Source of the DNA: Microbacterium endophyticum
GTDB lineage: Bacteria; Actinomycetota; Actinomycetes; Actinomycetales; Microbacteriaceae
Direction of reading: 5' to 3'
NCBI RefSeq assembly: GCF_011047135.1
Contig: NZ_CP049255.1
Location: 1,116,001 to 1,180,000, forward strand
Length of the DNA: 64,000 bases
Shown: positions 63,026 through 64,000 of the stretch, in pieces
How the letters are laid out: each line of letters begins with the position of its first letter
How positions within the stretch are numbered: position 1 is the first letter of the stretch
Made by a program: the position numbers and the translations under genes
The notes under the pieces: model-generated
What the model was told of the DNA's origin: nothing
The model's database searches: none
The model's input: only the letters and a program-made list of their open reading frames with translations

Positions 63026-63517
63026 ATGGACTGGCTATTTAACGGACTTCCGATTCACGTTCTGCTCGTCCACTTCGTGGTGATCGTCGTGCCCCTCACA
63101 GCCATCTGTCTCGTACTTTCGACGTTCTGGCCTGCGGCTCGGCGCCGACTGGGCCTCGTGACTCCGATCTTGGCTCTCGTGGCACTCATCAGCGTGCCGA
63201 TCACGACACAGGCGGGGGAAGCGCTCGAAGAGCAGGTCTCTGAAACAGCGCTGAGCGAGTTGCACACCGAGCTCGGAGATACCCTCCTGCCCTGGGCAAT
63301 TGCACTATTCATCATCGCCGCGCTGCAGTGGTTCTGGTTTGCGTTCTGCACGGGTGATGGTCGATATGCGAAGCAATTCACATCGAAGACGATCCGCACG
63401 ACGATCACCATGGCGCTAAGCATCGCCGTGATCGCCGTCGCGATCGGGTCGGTCGTGGTCGTCGTGATCATCGGCGAGTCGGGTGCCCGAGCAGTGTGGG
63501 ACTCCAAACTCGGTTAG
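63026..63517 (+). CDS. DUF2231-type membrane protein
   Basis: The protein has 163 residues from ATG 63026 (AAGGA at 8 nt). Four hydrophobic segments (about 8-32, 45-63, 92-112, 133-155). The opening MDWLFNGLPIHVLLVHFVVI places a conserved His in the first helix, and a Cys (FCTGDG) lies after the third. DUF2231 proteins are predicted haem- or metal-linked membrane proteins of unknown role. It is in one unit with the USP gene, so it is likely a member of the same stress response. Confidence 0.82.
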   Translation: MDWLFNGLPIHVLLVHFVVIVVPLTAICLVLSTFWPAARRRLGLVTPILALVALISVPITTQAGEALEEQVSETALSELHTELGDTLLPWAIALFIIAALQWFWFAFCTGDGRYAKQFTSKTIRTTITMALSIAVIAVAIGSVVVVVIIGESGARAVWDSKLG

Positions 63518-63535
63518 GCCCGAGGGGCTGTGTTC

Positions 63536-64000
63536 TCAATTCGGCGCGGGAACTCGGTCCAATCGACCGGCGACGAGGCCGCCCGCGAGCGCAAAAATGA
63601 GTAGCGCTGCGAGCACCACGTACAGCGATACGACCCAATCACCCGTCTGCTCGTGAAGAGCCCCAACGACTGTCGGCCCCATCGCCGCGATGCCGTATCC
63701 GATCATCTGGGCGAGTCCTGAGCGCCCCGCGATGACGCGCTGTCCGCCGCCGAGCCCGGCGATCATGATGAAAATGATGGTGAGCCCGCCGCCCTGCGCA
63801 ACACCGCCGAGTAAGCACCACAAGAGCCAACCCTGCGGGAAGAACAGAAACCCGAGCGGGACCGAAACCCAGGCCGCGGCTACAGCGACGACGGCGACGA
63901 GTGTGGAGCCCCGCGTCGTGAGCAGCGGAACAAGGAGCGCACCGGCAATACCTGCAACCTGGAAAATGCCCGCTATCGCACCCGCGGCTTCTACGCCGAA
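63536..64000 (-). CDS. MFS transporter, CynX/NimT-like (C-terminal part, runs off the right edge)
   Basis: The last 154 codons of a major-facilitator transporter. Visible helices include GAIAGIFQVAGIAGALLVPLL, WVSVPLGFLFF, WLLWCLLGGVAQGGGLTIIFIMIAGL, MIGYGIAAMGPTVVGALH and YVVLAALLIFALAGGLVAGRL; the RVIAGRSGLAQMIGY loop is typical of CynX-type cyanate/nitroimidazole-related exporters. The N-terminal half is beyond the window. Convergent with the DUF2231 gene (18-nt gap). Confidence 0.88.
   Translation of the reverse strand, partial: FGVEAAGAIAGIFQVAGIAGALLVPLLTTRGSTLVAVVAVAAAWVSVPLGFLFFPQGWLLWCLLGGVAQGGGLTIIFIMIAGLGGGQRVIAGRSGLAQMIGYGIAAMGPTVVGALHEQTGDWVVSLYVVLAALLIFALAGGLVAGRLDRVPAPN

Overview
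The window looks like a chromosomal segment of a high-GC actinobacterium of the family Microbacteriaceae. The reasons are the GC-rich coding bias, the many GTG starts and 4-nt ATGA/GTGA gene overlaps, many apparently leaderless genes, and family-typical proteins (a DUF222/HNH protein, DUF6510, and three copies of a small family I know as DUF7882). About 65 protein genes fill almost all of the DNA, and no gap exceeds 300 bases. I see no rRNA, tRNA, CRISPR array, insertion sequence or phage. Two genes are clearly broken.

Left third (1-22600), carbohydrate use: the end of a trehalose-from-glycogen operon (treX, treY), a CPA2-type antiporter, and a small alarmone synthetase. A xylose/xylo-oligosaccharide locus follows: xylB and xylA, a divergent ROK repressor with a perfect operator between them, a LacI repressor, a binding-protein/two-permease ABC importer without its own ATPase, and a GH3 glycosidase. 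Next come a GH114 lipoprotein, a PadR/membrane-protein pair with its own operator, and a ThuA plus two Gfo/Idh dehydrogenase operon divergent from a second LacI repressor.

Middle (22600-37000): a cluster of three DUF7882 genes, a molybdopterin oxidoreductase/flavin reductase/DUF6510 mini-operon, Dps, glycerate kinase, a decayed RibD-like reductase, ArfB-type ribosome rescue, a DEAD-box helicase, and a methionine-sulfur operon (metQ-metN-metI-aminotransferase-luxS).

36700-43400: a D-Ala-D-Ala carboxypeptidase, then the most unusual locus, a five-gene translationally coupled operon. It encodes a phosphodiester glycosidase, a GT2-GtrA fusion, DUF4956, a VTC polyphosphate-polymerase-like protein and a Cthe_2159-type surface lipoprotein, and it ends in a very long hairpin. 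I read it as a candidate cell-surface or phosphorylated-polymer system.

Right third (43400-64000): type III glutamine synthetase, a membrane-embedded alpha/beta hydrolase divergent from a SorC regulator, YaeQ, DUF1206, PAP2, a frameshifted thioredoxin-reductase-like gene, a UBP zinc finger, an MFS exporter, the HNH protein, a Dyp peroxidase, paired CrcB fluoride channels, and a DosR/DosS-like hypoxia/redox module (P-type ATPase, response regulator, GAF kinase with the predicted haem ligand, universal stress protein, DUF2231). A shared dyad lies in two of that module's intergenic regions. A partial MFS gene runs off the right edge.
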